64,000 nt of DNA from positions 6,847,574 through 6,911,573 of the forward strand of contig OZ020267.1 of NCBI GenBank assembly GCA_963971225.1. The letters run 5' to 3'. Each line of letters begins with the position of its first letter. Position 1 is the first letter of the stretch. A model generated the notes under the pieces. That model searched no databases, had not been told where the DNA came from, and saw only the letters and a list, made by a program, of their open reading frames with translations. The position numbers were made by a program, and so were the translations under genes. Positions 11,421-21,830 of this stretch are shown piece by piece. Origin of the DNA: Melieria omissa (Eukaryota; Arthropoda; Insecta; Diptera; Ulidiidae).

Positions 11421-11870
11421 TATATGGGCAATGCCACGCCCCTATTTTCAATGCCTGCCCTATTTTTCCTGTTTAAGGACGCGTCTAAGCCGAAAATTCG
11501 CATCGAATGTCATTCATGTGCGACTTATAGTTCAGAAGCTATAAGACAATTTTTGTAACAAAAGCAGTGCCACGCCTCTTGTCCAACGTTCCTGAGATTT
11601 GTCTAGCGAGCAACTGATCCAAGATACGACGTGGCACAAAATGTCAATGCTGTCCGATTTATAAATCCGACGTTATTCAATATGATAGATTTAAGTTGTA
11701 TAAGTGTTGTCACGCCCTCTTTTCCATACACAACAAATAATATCAAAAAACCCTCTTTTGAATATATCATTCATGGTGTTTAAATTTCAAATCAATCGCT
11801 CAAGTAGTTTCTACTCGTATCCACTTTTTTGAATATCACAGCGGGATATCTATGACAGCACTGCCAACAT
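11420..11870 (-). repeat. Dispersed repeat with GGGCGTGGC boxes, minus orientation
   Basis: CCACGCCCC, CCACGCCTC and CACGCCCTC boxes occur near 11432, 11571 and 11710, about 139 bp apart, each followed by C/T-rich sequence. The reverse complement matches the style of 14840-15120, where GGGCGTGGCGCC, GGCGTGGCAC and GGGGCGTGGCACC occur. I regard it as a dispersed, internally repetitive fly element. Its class is unknown to me. Confidence 0.5.
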
Positions 11871-12005
11871 AGAATATTCTGAAGACATTACCGTCACAAA
11901 ACAAAAAACCGATACCATCGATAGTGCCACCAAACTATCGATAGTAGCATTAAAATAAAACAATCGATACTATCGATCTCGTACTATCGATAAATCTCAG
12001 CTCTA

Positions 12006-13810
12006 CATAACCCAGCAATAACCGTTCAAGTACGGAGACGTTTTTTTCTCTCCTCTCGATTGACGTACCCAATGCAAGGTCCTATTTTTCTAAACAAAGT
12101 GAACAAGGAGACAAAAAAAAGCAAACGATTGTAGATTACAGTGTCTCCAGTGTAGCTTAAATCTTAAGTCGTTATAAAAAATATGGCTTAATTTATTTGT
12201 TAAACTCAAAAACTTGAAACCAACTTAAATCCATTTGGATGTGAACGTGGTGACTGGAGCATTCAATGTCGCTATGACGATTTCAGAAATTTTGGGATCT
12301 TGGCACTTATTAGTAGAACCGAGATCCCAGATACAAAGTTCAGCAATCTTTTTCAACTTCTGCTGAAAAGTTGTATACAATCAATTAAAAAAAATCCTCT
12401 AACAAGTCTCTTAATTTCCATTTAGTAATTTTGAAATTCCGAAATCCCGAGAAATTAGAAATGTTTCACAACAACGTCGTAAGGTTGCAGCGAAATGTGC
12501 CAAATGTAATAAACGTGAAGTCATCCGTCGCAGAAAACATAAATTCATTGAAATTTATGAATGTGCAATTAATGAAATAAATTGCATAAAAAAAATAAAA
12601 CAACGGAGTAAACCAAAAGGCGCAGCATTGAAAATAAAAAATAAGAAAAAGTGCGAAAATGCTGGCGCTCAATAAATAACGTTATAAAAAAAAAAATTTA
12701 AAAGAACAAAAACAAAGCAATTAAAAAAAATTCATTTGAATTGCCAGCAAAATGTTACTTAAATATTCTTTTTCCTTTGAATGACTTTGTTTTTTTTCTT
12801 TGGCACAACAATAAAGCATAAAAGATACGAGCAGCAGTAACAAAAATATGCGCATCGAAACAATCCACAACAACAACAACAAAACTGAATCACTGCAACA
12901 GATGACTTCAACAAAGACGGAAAAACAACTCGCGCGCCCTTGAAATTCAGCAAAAAATACATTTGTCGATTTAGTTATTTTTCTTTTTTGTATTTTTGTA
13001 TTTTTTTGTGATTGGTTTTGTACTTTTTTGGATTTGAGAAGTTTGCTTGCGGGCGGCGGCGGCAGATGCGGCGATGTGCAAAGATTTAATGCTTTCATTT
13101 TGCATTTTCGTGTGCGACGCTCAAAAGTGGATCTTCTGCGGAGTGAATTAAAGCTGTGCTAGTTGTTGTTGTAGTTGTTGGTTTTATGTAGAGTTGCCGT
13201 TGTCTTTGCAATGTGTTGGTTGCACCTTTGGCACGTCGCACAGCAACGTGTCGACCGAAGCGAAACGAAACGACCGAAACTAGTAAATCCGGAAGCGTTC
13301 GAAATATGCAGATTTCATGTTGACTGTTTTTTTAACTTATTTGTTTTGTTGTTATTAGTGTTGTTGTGTTGATTTTATGCAGTATTTGCTTTTTATTTGA
13401 TTTGGTGACTTTTTCATTTTCTTCTAGTTTATTTGTTTTATTTTATTATAATTTAAACATTAATTTTTTTTGCCATTTACACTTTGCATTTTGTTTATGT
13501 TAATGAGTCTTTTTAGGTTTCTAACTCGAAATTGCACCTGATTAGCGTTTTTGGTTCCGTCACCTCATTGATTTCGGTGGGTAGCGCTGTTAGTGCTGTT
13601 TGTTGTTGTTATTTATTGTTGGTTGTCGCGCGCTGCAAATCGCTGCGAGACCAGCTGCGTGTGACTGCATTAAGAACGGCCTTGATTCAAAGCGAATTCC
13701 AAAAAGCGGCGACCAGTTTCGAATGAATTTCGGTTCTGAATTTATTACATTCGACACGTGGCGTTCGACAAAAATTGCTCAATTGAACATTCAACGTTGA
13801 AGGCGTTTGG
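12006..13810. other. Single-copy block with triplet tracts
   Basis: Runs from AT-rich DNA into a GC-richer segment (12440-13800) with CAA/TTG tracts at 12870-12885 and 13150-13170 and a GGCGGCGGCGGC run near 13052. Open frames on both strands are short and overlapping. No conserved protein is visible. It looks like intronic or regulatory DNA. Confidence 0.3.
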
Positions 13811-13894
13811 TAAAGCGATTATATAAGAACAAACTATATATGGCAATGTCTACAAATGAATGAATACAGTGCAACTGCCAATGTTTTCGAAAAT

Positions 13895-14195
13895 ATTTGC
13901 AGAATGTAAGGTTGGGTCCACTCGGCCACGCATTGAGGGTCTAGTTGGGTCCCTGGCGCTACCAGTTAGAGCTCCTAAGTGTTGTGAATCAAAGTATGAG
14001 TTATAATGATTGGTGAGGGTTTGGTTTGTATGGAAAAGTTCATTCAGTACGACTTATTGTCGTAAAGGTAATGACCTCATCTAACCCAGAGAAGAACGGG
14101 GACTCTAAGTGAGACTAAGTGAGTAGGGCGCAATCTTGAGATGACCATAGAGAAGCATCTAATGTGCTCAAATGATGGTACAATAAATTTTTCAA
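13895..14195 (-). mobile_element. 3' remnant of an RNase H-type LINE
   Basis: The segment AGAAGAACGGGGACTCTAAG, AAGTGAGTAGGGCGCAATC, GAGATGACCATA and the phrase GGGTCC..CTAGTTGGGTCCC parallel 20110-20345, which lies just beyond the RNase H tail of a minus-strand LINE. It is inferred to be the 3' untranslated part of the same LINE family. No coding part remains. Confidence 0.5.
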
Positions 14196-14199
14196 CGAA

Positions 14200-14700
14200 T
14201 GCCTGAGAATTTAGTTATAATTTTTAGTTTTTTTTTTTTCATTTTATAATCTAACTCGTTAAAATAAATTAATAAAATAAAAAATTTATTACTCATTTAT
14301 ATTATTTTATTTATTATTATTTTATTTATTATTAATTTAAATTACTAAAATAAAAAAATTAATTCTTAAGTAAATAAAAAACCAAAAAATAATAAGTTAA
14401 CAAATAAACAAATGAGTAAGCAAATAAATTAATCAATTAATTAATTAATTTTAAAACAAAAAAACCAAAAACAAACCAAACAAATTAATTTTAAAATAAA
14501 TAAATAAAAAAATGAATTAAAAATAAATTATAGTTGTTTAAATCAAAAATTAAAAAATTACCAAAAATTATGTAAGTTATAAATTAAAATTATAATAAAC
14601 TAATAACAAAATAAATAAACAAAAAATAAAAAATAAAAAGATCGGTATATATAAAAATTAATTAAAAAAATTAATTAAATAAAAAATTTTATAAATTAAA
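14200..14700. repeat. AT-only low-complexity tract
   Basis: About 480 bp almost free of G and C, made of AATAAATTAA-like words and a TTAATTAATTAATT run near 14432. No gene content. Confidence 0.75.
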
Positions 14701-15270
14701 AGTTAGTTAATGTTCGCTTGTTTGTTTCTTTTTTTTGCCACACGACACTTAAACTCAACAACCAGAAGTCCGATTGAGCTAAATTTTTAATGGAATGTTT
14801 GCCTTGACTAAATCTCGGTTAACCGTACAAAGCGAATACGACCGGACTGGTGGGCGTGGCGCCTCCTATACAAGATATTAATATGGAATATCTTCGGAAT
14901 TATAAGTCGGATGGCATTGAAATTTTGTATACCATCCTGCCATCGATGTGTTATTCTGCTGGTAAAATGTGATGGGCGTTGCAAAAGAGGCGTGGCACAT
15001 GTTTCGACTAAAATTTTCCGTGTAACTATGGAACTTTAAGTTGCACATCAAAGAAGCTGGGTTGCACCCTTCGACTGGAGGAATGGATTGGGGCATTGCA
15101 TAAAAGGGGCGTGGCACCATCCATACTATTCAAATCCACATACATATAATTGTTTGCTTTGATTGACTGACTGAAAGTTTGACTGACTGATTCATCATCG
15201 TCCAGTCCAAACCGCAAAAGCTACAAACATGATCTCCCAGAATCCGAATCCGGAATCCAGATCCAAAATA
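14701..15270 (+). repeat. Dispersed repeat with GGGCGTGGC boxes, plus orientation
   Basis: Opens with GTTCGCTTGTTTGTTTC and CCGATTGAGCTAAATTTT. It carries GTGGGCGTGGCGCC (about 14850), GAGGCGTGGCAC (about 14987) and GGGGCGTGGCACC (about 15105), spaced roughly 120-135 bp apart. The 3' part (15165-15240) is the inverted counterpart of 1795-1875. It matches 11420-11870 in style and opposite orientation. Confidence 0.5.
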
Positions 15271-16150
15271 AAATCCGATTTTTTCGAAACAAAATATTGT
15301 GTCAAGTGCTTGTTGCAAATCCCGGCAGTATAGGTTTATCAGTTCCTAGTTTTGATTTGAACTCTCCCATTGATCTAACGCATTGATCTATCGCTATCTG
15401 TCTGTCTGTTGGTCTTTCAACCAATACGCTCGCAAGAATTCGTACTTGGAAAACCCGACTTTATCGAAACAAATTATTATGCCAAGTCAGTGTTGCCAGA
15501 TCAAGATATTTCCTCCTAGATTTAGGAGATTCTTGGCCTTTTAGGTGAATTTTTAGGATGAAGAATTGCTTAGGAGATTTAAATTTTATGTTAGGGGATT
15601 TTTCTGATCCTTAGTAGATTTTTGGGAGATTTTTGCATAGCGAAGTACAATGTATTGGGAACACTGGCAATATTTTGGCTACTATTTTAATAGTCAAAGC
15701 ATCCTATTGCGTTACAAATTTTTAATCTTACAAAATGTAAGCTCGTTCTATCTCGTTCTCATTTATTTCTGTTACAAAGAAATTGCGCCAAAAATTGCAT
15801 TTTTTATTTAATTCATTTGCTATATTTGTTATTTTTGTTGTTAAACTGAAGATGAATAAAAATAGGCTGCATTAAAAAAAATTATATGTATATATTTTTA
15901 TTTTTCACGAGATCTTAATATACAAAAAACAAACTATAAAACAATTTTAGGAGATTTTCTTAACTTTTGGGAGCAGATTTCAGTATTATTTTAAGATTTA
16001 GGAGAAAGTCATTTCAGGTATCTGGCAACACTGTGCCAAGTTTTCGTTTATTAGTTCCTAACTTATGATCAGAGCTCCCCCAAGCATTGATCTATCGATC
16101 TCCGTCTCTCTGTTCGTTTTTCAATCAGCTTCCGGGGAGAAATGACTTGA
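15271..16150. repeat. Two-unit tandem repeat split by a hAT-like element
   Basis: Unit 1 (from about 15280) and unit 2 (from about 15461) share TCGAAACAAA(A/T)TATT, TTAT(C/T)AGTTCCTA, GATCTATCG and CTGTTSGTYTTTCAA. Unit 2 is interrupted by the hAT-like element at 15488-16033, while unit 1 retains the uninterrupted site (GTGTCAAGTGC). Confidence 0.65.
15488..16033. mobile_element. hAT-like miniature element with 8-bp target duplication
   Basis: The termini are perfect 14-bp inverted repeats, CAGTGTTGCCAGAT at 15488 and ATCTGGCAACACTG ending at 16033. The element is flanked on both sides by TGCCAAGT (15480-15487 and 16034-16041), an exact 8-bp duplication as left by hAT transposases. It is 546 bp with no coding capacity. 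The body has repeated TTTAGGAGATT phrases near both ends. Relatives lie at 40508 and 44682. Confidence 0.9.
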
Positions 16151-16302
16151 AGAAGTTCAGATATTGTAATGAAATCTGGTTTTAGTTAAACTCGCTACTC
16201 CTTCTGGCCAAAATATGGATGTGATGGACCTAATTAAAGTCATAGCTTCTTATTTAATGGCAATTTGGCAACTAAGAAAATCATTCGATTAAAAAAGTTT
16301 AA

Positions 16303-16815
16303 CCCTTCGCTGCATGATTAAATTTCCGTGAAGAAAAAACATTTTTGTTATATAATTCTTGTTGCTTGTTAAGTTCTGATGGTAAAAATGAAATTTTGTT
16401 GAATTCCTGTATCTATGAAAGAAGTTCTGCGGACATTTTCCGTATCCTGGTTAGAACGCTACCGCCGAAATGAAAGTCGGGTTAATCTATTTTTTAGTGT
16501 TGGCTACTACGGGAGTCGATCTGAAGTCAGGCGTCACTGTATACTCGTAATTCAATGCACTAAACAACTGAGCGACGGCGATCGCCAAGTAACCATCGCC
16601 ATCAATAACCAAAATTATTTCACCGAATCGAAACACTTGTTGTTTTTTCGATTCTGTTGAACATACTTTCAATATTATTCGCAAAATTCCGTTAGTAATC
16701 AAATGTTTTAACATAAAAGATACAAAGAATAAATAACTGTAAAAGGGTGAATAGAATAGTCTACAGATCAATGAAAAGTTAACATTGCATATATGCAATG
16801 CCATGCAGCGAAGGG
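16303..16815. mobile_element. TTAA-flanked (piggyBac-like) miniature element, family A copy 1
   Basis: The 513-bp element is bounded by TTAA at 16299-16302 and 16816-16819. It has perfect terminal repeats CCCTTCGCTGCATG / CATGCAGCGAAGGG. TTAA target and C-start ends are hallmarks of piggyBac superfamily elements. It is non-coding. The open frames inside (16415-16660 plus, 16861-16487 minus) are also present in copy 2 at 21906-22423 in disrupted form and are not protein genes. A subterminal GCATATATGC palindrome lies near the right end. Confidence 0.9.
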
Positions 16816-16819
16816 TTAA

Positions 16820-17600
16820 TAAGGCTTTATAGATATGATTCAAAAATTTGGTTGTTTTCACAACAACAAAACAGCCATTGAAAGGTAATTGTTCGAAAAG
16901 AAAAACTCAAAACTCGAAAAACTCAATTTTGAATAAGTACGAAATAAATACTCAAACACATTTTCAGTTTTGGCTTAATTCTGGTGTTCAAGTTAATTTC
17001 TGAGCTTTGTTGTATTCAGTGACCTATAGTAGAATTTTATGGCGCAAATTTTCGTGGTACATTTTGTCCTCAAAAAGTCCTGTTTTACAGGAAATTTTTG
17101 GCATTTTAGAAAAAAGGGTCAAATTGACCCATAAAAATAGGAGTTACTGGGTTAAAATGCTCCACAAAAATGTTCTTCGTACTATTTTCCATCAAATTGC
17201 AGAACACATCATATACCTAAAATGTAGGGTTACATGGTTTTCGTATGCCGATTCACCATAAGAATGTAAAAAAGGAGGAAGACCTTGAACCCCCTAAAAA
17301 AACATTCAGATGTAAACTTTCAAAACGCTGATGCGCGTATATTTTTTTTTTTGGCCCCCTCTACCAGAATCCGTTGTCAGAACCTTGTGCCAAATGCACA
17401 ATGCTCACCTGAAAACTTTAGGCTCATAGCGAAGGCCACAAAAAAATTCCAACGCTGCCCTTGTTGACTCATTGACTCGTTGTGAATCGGTAGTAGTAAT
17501 CCTTGGCAAAAATTTTGCTGGCTTTTTGACATCAAAATATCAGCAACAATTGTTTATGGCCATTAAGGTTCGTATGCGCGCGCCGTTCCCCATCTTCCTT
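16820..17600. other. Spacer, nothing recognised
   Basis: AT-rich at first, with a GGGTCAAATTGACCC palindrome at about 17116-17130 and TACTGGGTTAAAATG nearby, then mixed composition. The open frames at 17007-17467 show no recognisable features. Confidence 0.3.
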
Positions 17601-18803
17601 CGGCATATTTTCGGCTTGCGCGCTGGCTGCCAAATGACTGTCTGCCAGACAGCGCATGCGATATAAAATCGAATCATTTAATTGAATTCGAAAGGAAAGG
17701 CGCATTGCACATTTGGTTGTTGCCTGAATTGCTCTTTTCTCTACGTTTTGTCTGTGTGGCTTGAAAATCAAAACGTTCCAGCAATTTGTAATCAAATTGC
17801 AATTCTCTAATTAAATGCACTTCCCGAGTGCGGCAATTAAACATTTAAAAAATTTGCCATACAAGTTCTTGATTTGATGCGCCGGCAGCGCCGGCTGCAA
17901 TCGACTCCGAGCGGGCGTCGAATGCGAGGCGAGCGTGCGGCCGCGTGGACATTAACCTTTGGCGATGAAGGCGCAGAGGCGAATGTCGAACGGTGCAACT
18001 GGCAGGGACTGACTCGGCAGGGACTCAACGCGGACCGCTTGCTAATTTTCCGAGAGATATACGAAATAATTGCGAAAAACCTGTGAAAGAAAAACAACAA
18101 CAAATGCAAAAGAAAAAACAAGTGCAAATGCAACGAGCGGCACACCTGAGGCACACCACCTGTGCTGCGGTAAAAGACCTACGATTATTTAAGCGGCAAA
18201 CTGGAATTAAACAACAACAACAACAATATAGTAAAACAAGAAAAGGAAATCACATAAAACGCGTTTGTCGTCCCTCGACTACGTGAAACTTGATCGCGCT
18301 GGTTGGCGCATTAGAATCAGGACCGCAGTGCACAAAATGCATAAAAAAATAGAAAACATAAATGCGACTATGAGCCGCCTGCCGCATGGCATTCGCTGCT
18401 GCTGCTGTTGCCACATGCAACCGACTACGACTGCGACTGCTGTTGTTGTTGCCGATGATGATGGCGATGGCACAAGTAGAAAACACTGGCAGGCATCGTC
18501 GCAGGCGCAGATGCAGATTCCAGCCCAGCCGTGCGCCGTCTAACAGAACTTTGCAGCATTGCTGCCGCAATGAGCCGTTATCAATATCTGGTTTGTCCAC
18601 TACGCTGCCGTCCCATACGACGCGTGCAACAAAAAACCAACAACAACAACAATGCCAAGTACAAGTTCCGCGTCAGGATTAGGCCAATGTACCTAACGAT
18701 CGCGCGCCAACGAGGCGAATACAAACCAACAATTGCAACAACAGCAACATTGGCAAAAATGTGCATAAAATGGCAGAATGGGAAAATGCGTTGAGCTGCG
18801 CAC

Positions 18804-18836
<33 letters not shown>

Positions 18837-19450
18837 CGCAGCATGGCGCATAGGGTGCCCAGCTCAATCGGCGCAGCGTTGGCAACGTTGGGCCGCAACG
18901 TGGGCTGTGCCGCTGCCGCTGCCGTTGCAGCTGGAATGGCGAAATTTAGTGATTGGCCATGTCGGGTAGGCAGCCGGGTAGGCCGCGCATGTGATTGCGC
19001 ATTGCGAAACCGGCATTGCAACGGTTCTCCGCTCAAATTGCCATCAAGATGCGCGCGCCGGGGAAGGTTGGCCGCGCGCCGGCGCAAAAGGCAAATGAGC
19101 GAGTTGGCGATTTCTGGCCGATCGGCGCGCAGTTTATGTTTTGTTTATTAGCGGCAAGTCAAGTGGAAAATTGTTTACAGGAATGCGAATTATTGTAACG
19201 CTTTGCATTAATGCCCATATTTAGAATATATTAGGAGTCCGGCCAATGAAACTGTACCGTTCGCATTCGCATTCACCTTCACTGATCGCTGCCAATTGAT
19301 TGCAAGCAACTTGTTTGACCAGCGCAATGTTTGCTGACTTCAAAACTTTACGACCGCTGGTGCGCCCTCAGGTGAATTATGATCGGCATCGATTTTGCAT
19401 CAAGAAAATTGCCAAGTAATTAATAAATAAGATGCATTGTACATATTTAT
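17601..19450. other. GC-richer single-copy block
   Basis: Long non-repetitive block with GCGCGC-rich words, CAA/GTT tracts (18090-18100, 18215-18225, 18635-18650) and an (AC)15 run at 18805-18834. Many overlapping open frames occur on both strands, but their peptides are low-complexity translations of the tracts. The segment 19200-19440 is AT-balanced and non-repetitive, and looks like conserved non-coding DNA. No exon can be supported. Confidence 0.3.
18805..18834. repeat. (AC)15 microsatellite
   Basis: Thirty bases of perfect AC dinucleotide repeat. Confidence 0.97.
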
Positions 19451-20025
19451 GTATGAATATGTGTGTGTGGATCGTTGTGGTTCAGCAGTTGAACAATTGA
19501 TGAGCGGGGAAGTTTGAAAGAGAGTAATTTCTGTTTGGAAGAAATTGAATTGAAATAGTTTGTCTCTCAGACGCTGCCGAGAAAGCTTTGACTGCTTTTC
19601 AAAAGCCAGTATCTATTTTATTTTTTATGTTTTTTTGCCAGAAGTCACTTACATAAATTTACATCTCACGATTTCAAGAATATTCAACGATAAAAATTTA
19701 GTTGAGGTCCTCCATATCCTTTTTCATAAAATTTTTCATAACAGGTTTCTTCGACTTTCATTTGACGTAAAAATTATTCCTTTCTGATATTTGAGTCAAG
19801 AGATATGATGTTTTAATGTTTCAGTAAGGGGCACTAAGCCGCCATCTTTAAACTGCATTAAAAAAAAAAACTGGAACATCCCAGGAAAAATCCTTTGACT
19901 CTTTTTCATCTACTGAGGTCCTCTATCGAATGAGACTTGTTTGACCTTGTCTCTTTTTTTAGTGTTGCACTGTGATTTAGATTCGATTTTAATGGGGTCT
20001 GTTGCACTAAAACCAAAAATGATCT
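19451..20025. other. Spacer, nothing recognised
   Basis: Mixed AT-rich sequence. The 75-codon plus frame at 19560-19787 has no recognisable features. Confidence 0.3.
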
Positions 20026-20029
20026 ATTA

Positions 20030-20560
20030 CGCCCCGGCATACTATTTGCAATAGTGCCAGTAGTTCAATAGCATGAAGTAAAGTATATGTAAAGTATTCT
20101 AAAGCTGAGCAGTTCGACCACATCTAGACCCTGTTGGGTACTTTTAGCGTTACCACTTAAGTCTTCTTAGTATTACGGATTGACGTCAAAGTCATCGGTG
20201 ATCATGTGGGTGTTTCTAGCAAAGTTCAGCTGAGACTTAATGTCGTACTTGGGGAGCTCTTCTAAACCGAAGAAGAACGGGCCCCGTTAAGTGAGTAAGG
20301 CACAGTCTTGGGATAGCCAGATATAAGCAAAGAATGTGCTCCAAGGTGTTCTTGACACCATTTTCATTGCATTTTTGGCTCTTAATGAAGGAGAGCATAT
20401 TCGAGATTTCAACTTTTGCCGCGAAAGCCAGGTTGTATCGTTTCTACTTCTTCTTCATCTCCACAGCTACGGCAGACATCACTGGACGAGAGGCGCCATT
20501 TGATAAGCATAGATCTAATAAAGCAGTGTCCGGTGATGACTCCAACGAGCTACCGAATGG
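20030..20560 (-). mobile_element. 3' end of an RNase H-type LINE, minus strand
   Basis: Read on the minus strand from about 20541, the translation gives VITGHCFIRSML, KWRLSSSDVCRSCGDEEE and VETI. This is the characteristic C-terminal tail of LINE RNase H regions (TGH, then C-x2-C before an acidic ET motif). The expected following HxxxxC is lost (a stop follows), so the fragment is degenerate. The remainder to about 20030 reads as 3' untranslated sequence and shares phrases with 13895-14195. Confidence 0.65.
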
Positions 20561-20777
20561 AGGTACGACTCAAGGACAGTACAAATCGTGTTTTCGTCAG
20601 AAAAGAGGGAGTGCCACAGTGTCCGGCAGGTGCCGCAGCCGGTCCTGGTTCGCCATGATGACTTAATTTTCGTTTTGGTCAACCTGTCAATATAAATATA
20701 CAAGGTAGATATCGCAGGAAACACAGAGGTATCCACTTCGGTGGCAGACAAGACGTCCCTCTTTCTTGCCAGCATGT

Positions 20778-21101
20778 CTTCTTCTTCTTTTTCTTCTTCT
20801 TCTTCTTGACTGGCACGACAGCCCGATTACGAGACTAAGGCTTAGCTACCCGCAGCCAACCGTGTTGTGCGTGCGAATCTGTATAAGTTTGGAAGGGACC
20901 TACAGTTTTATGCCGATTCCGAACGGCTAGTTCGGAGCTTTTTCATAGGCAATTTTACTCTCAGAGGTTTGCCATTTCCTGCTGAGAGGACAGCCGCCGA
21001 AAGAAAAATTTCTGTTTTTCTTTTTTTTTCGGTGTTAACGCGATGGAGTATTGAACGCGGAGTGTTGACTCGCGGCCCAACGCCAGCTGAGCTACGGCGG
21101 C
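20778..21101 (-). mobile_element. SINE family 1, near full length, minus strand
   Basis: On the minus strand it starts with GCCGCCGTAGCTCAGCTGGC, holding a good box A (TAGCTCAGCTGG), and continues through CCGCGAG and AACACCGAAAAAAA. Then come CTGAGAGTAAAATTGCC, GAGCTTTTT-like sequence, TCGGCATAAAACTGTAGGTC and GTGCCAGTCAAG, ending in a long AAG tract (CTT tract at 20778-20807 on the plus strand). Flanks CAGCATGT (20770-20777) and CACCATGT (21105-21112) differ at one base and may be the target duplication. A family of RNA polymerase III-type retroposons is inferred. Confidence 0.85.
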
Positions 21102-21104
21102 AGA

Positions 21105-21310
21105 CACCATGTGTTACAACACACATTATAAGGGGATGCGGGAAATGGGGGAGGGACCTACACTTTAACGCCGATTCCGGCGTGATTCCTTTATGTGAAT
21201 AGCGATAGCAATAGATGAGCGTTTCGCAATCCCAAACTAGGATTCGAACCTAGGGCCTCTGGTATGAGAAGCTAGCGAGCCACTGGACTATCGAGGTCCG
21301 CTTGAGACAA
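21105..21310 (-). mobile_element. SINE family 2, partial, minus strand
   Basis: On the minus strand the head (21305-21235) is tRNA-like: box A TAGTCCAGTGGC, a T arm CTAGG-TTCGAAT-CCTAG with a perfect GGTTCGAATCC box B, and an anticodon-like arm. The body then contains GGCGTTAAAGTGTAGGTCCC-type sequence and ends at TTGTAACACATG, where SINE family 1 abuts. Related copies lie at 28439-28792 and 63035-63620. Confidence 0.8.
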
Positions 21311-21830
21311 AGCAAAATGTGCCAGCACTTTTATCTAAAACGCGATCGGAAGCAGACTTCCTTGACCCGAGCAACGAGTAAGATTTGGATAGTTGTTATT
21401 ATTATTGCCGGGGAATGTGCACTGCGACCTAACTGATCTATTGTGTCCCCTTCTTAGCCTTCACACTTTGTCCGTGAGTCCAGTATTCAAAGGAATCTTA
21501 GTATATTTCCTAAGCCTTTGGAAACCCAGTCGGATCCTGGTATAATAAAGTCACCCAGGTGCTTCTTCCTTTTGTGCATTTGGATAGTTAGTAAACAAAT
21601 AGATACCTCGATAGAGACCTCAAACTATTAAGATTGGTAGAATGGGATCACATATTGTAGACAATCTAAGGCAGGTCGTAGGTTTAGTGGGCCAGTTGCA
21701 GGTCAGTTTAAATCGAAAAACTCCTATATGTCTTTATTTATAACAAATCATGGAAACTTCAGGAGACGTCTAACATATGTTTTATTTGAATGAACTAAGT
21801 TGTAATAATTATGTGGAGTGATTTTTATTT
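21311..21830. other. Spacer, nothing recognised
   Basis: Non-repetitive, mixed composition. No gene or element identified. Confidence 0.3.

Larger units (their letters stand above)
10007..12005. mobile_element. hAT-like shell with inverted TAGAGCTG ends, filled by other elements
   Basis: The left end reads TAGAGCTGGGA (10007) followed by ACTATTCATAGTTCGATAG. The right end, read on the other strand, is TAGAGCTGAGA (from 12005) followed by TTTATCGATAGT. The right subterminal region (11925-12000) holds a cluster of CGATAGT motifs in both orientations, typical of subterminal binding repeats. No exact 8-bp target duplication is evident (CTCTACAT lies left of the element but overlaps the terminus on the right), so the boundaries are provisional. 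Inside are a truncated LINE (10310-11420) and a GGCGTGGC-type repeat (11420-11870). Confidence 0.5.

Noticed and set aside
16487..16861. 124-codon minus frame inside the TTAA element as a transposase
   Set aside because: The second copy at 21906-22423 has it only in part with a different extent, and the element is too small for a piggyBac transposase. No catalytic motif.
18581..19151. 168-codon minus frame and overlapping plus frames
   Set aside because: The minus frame runs through the (AC)15 repeat (a Val-Cys run), and all phases are open because the DNA is GC-rich.
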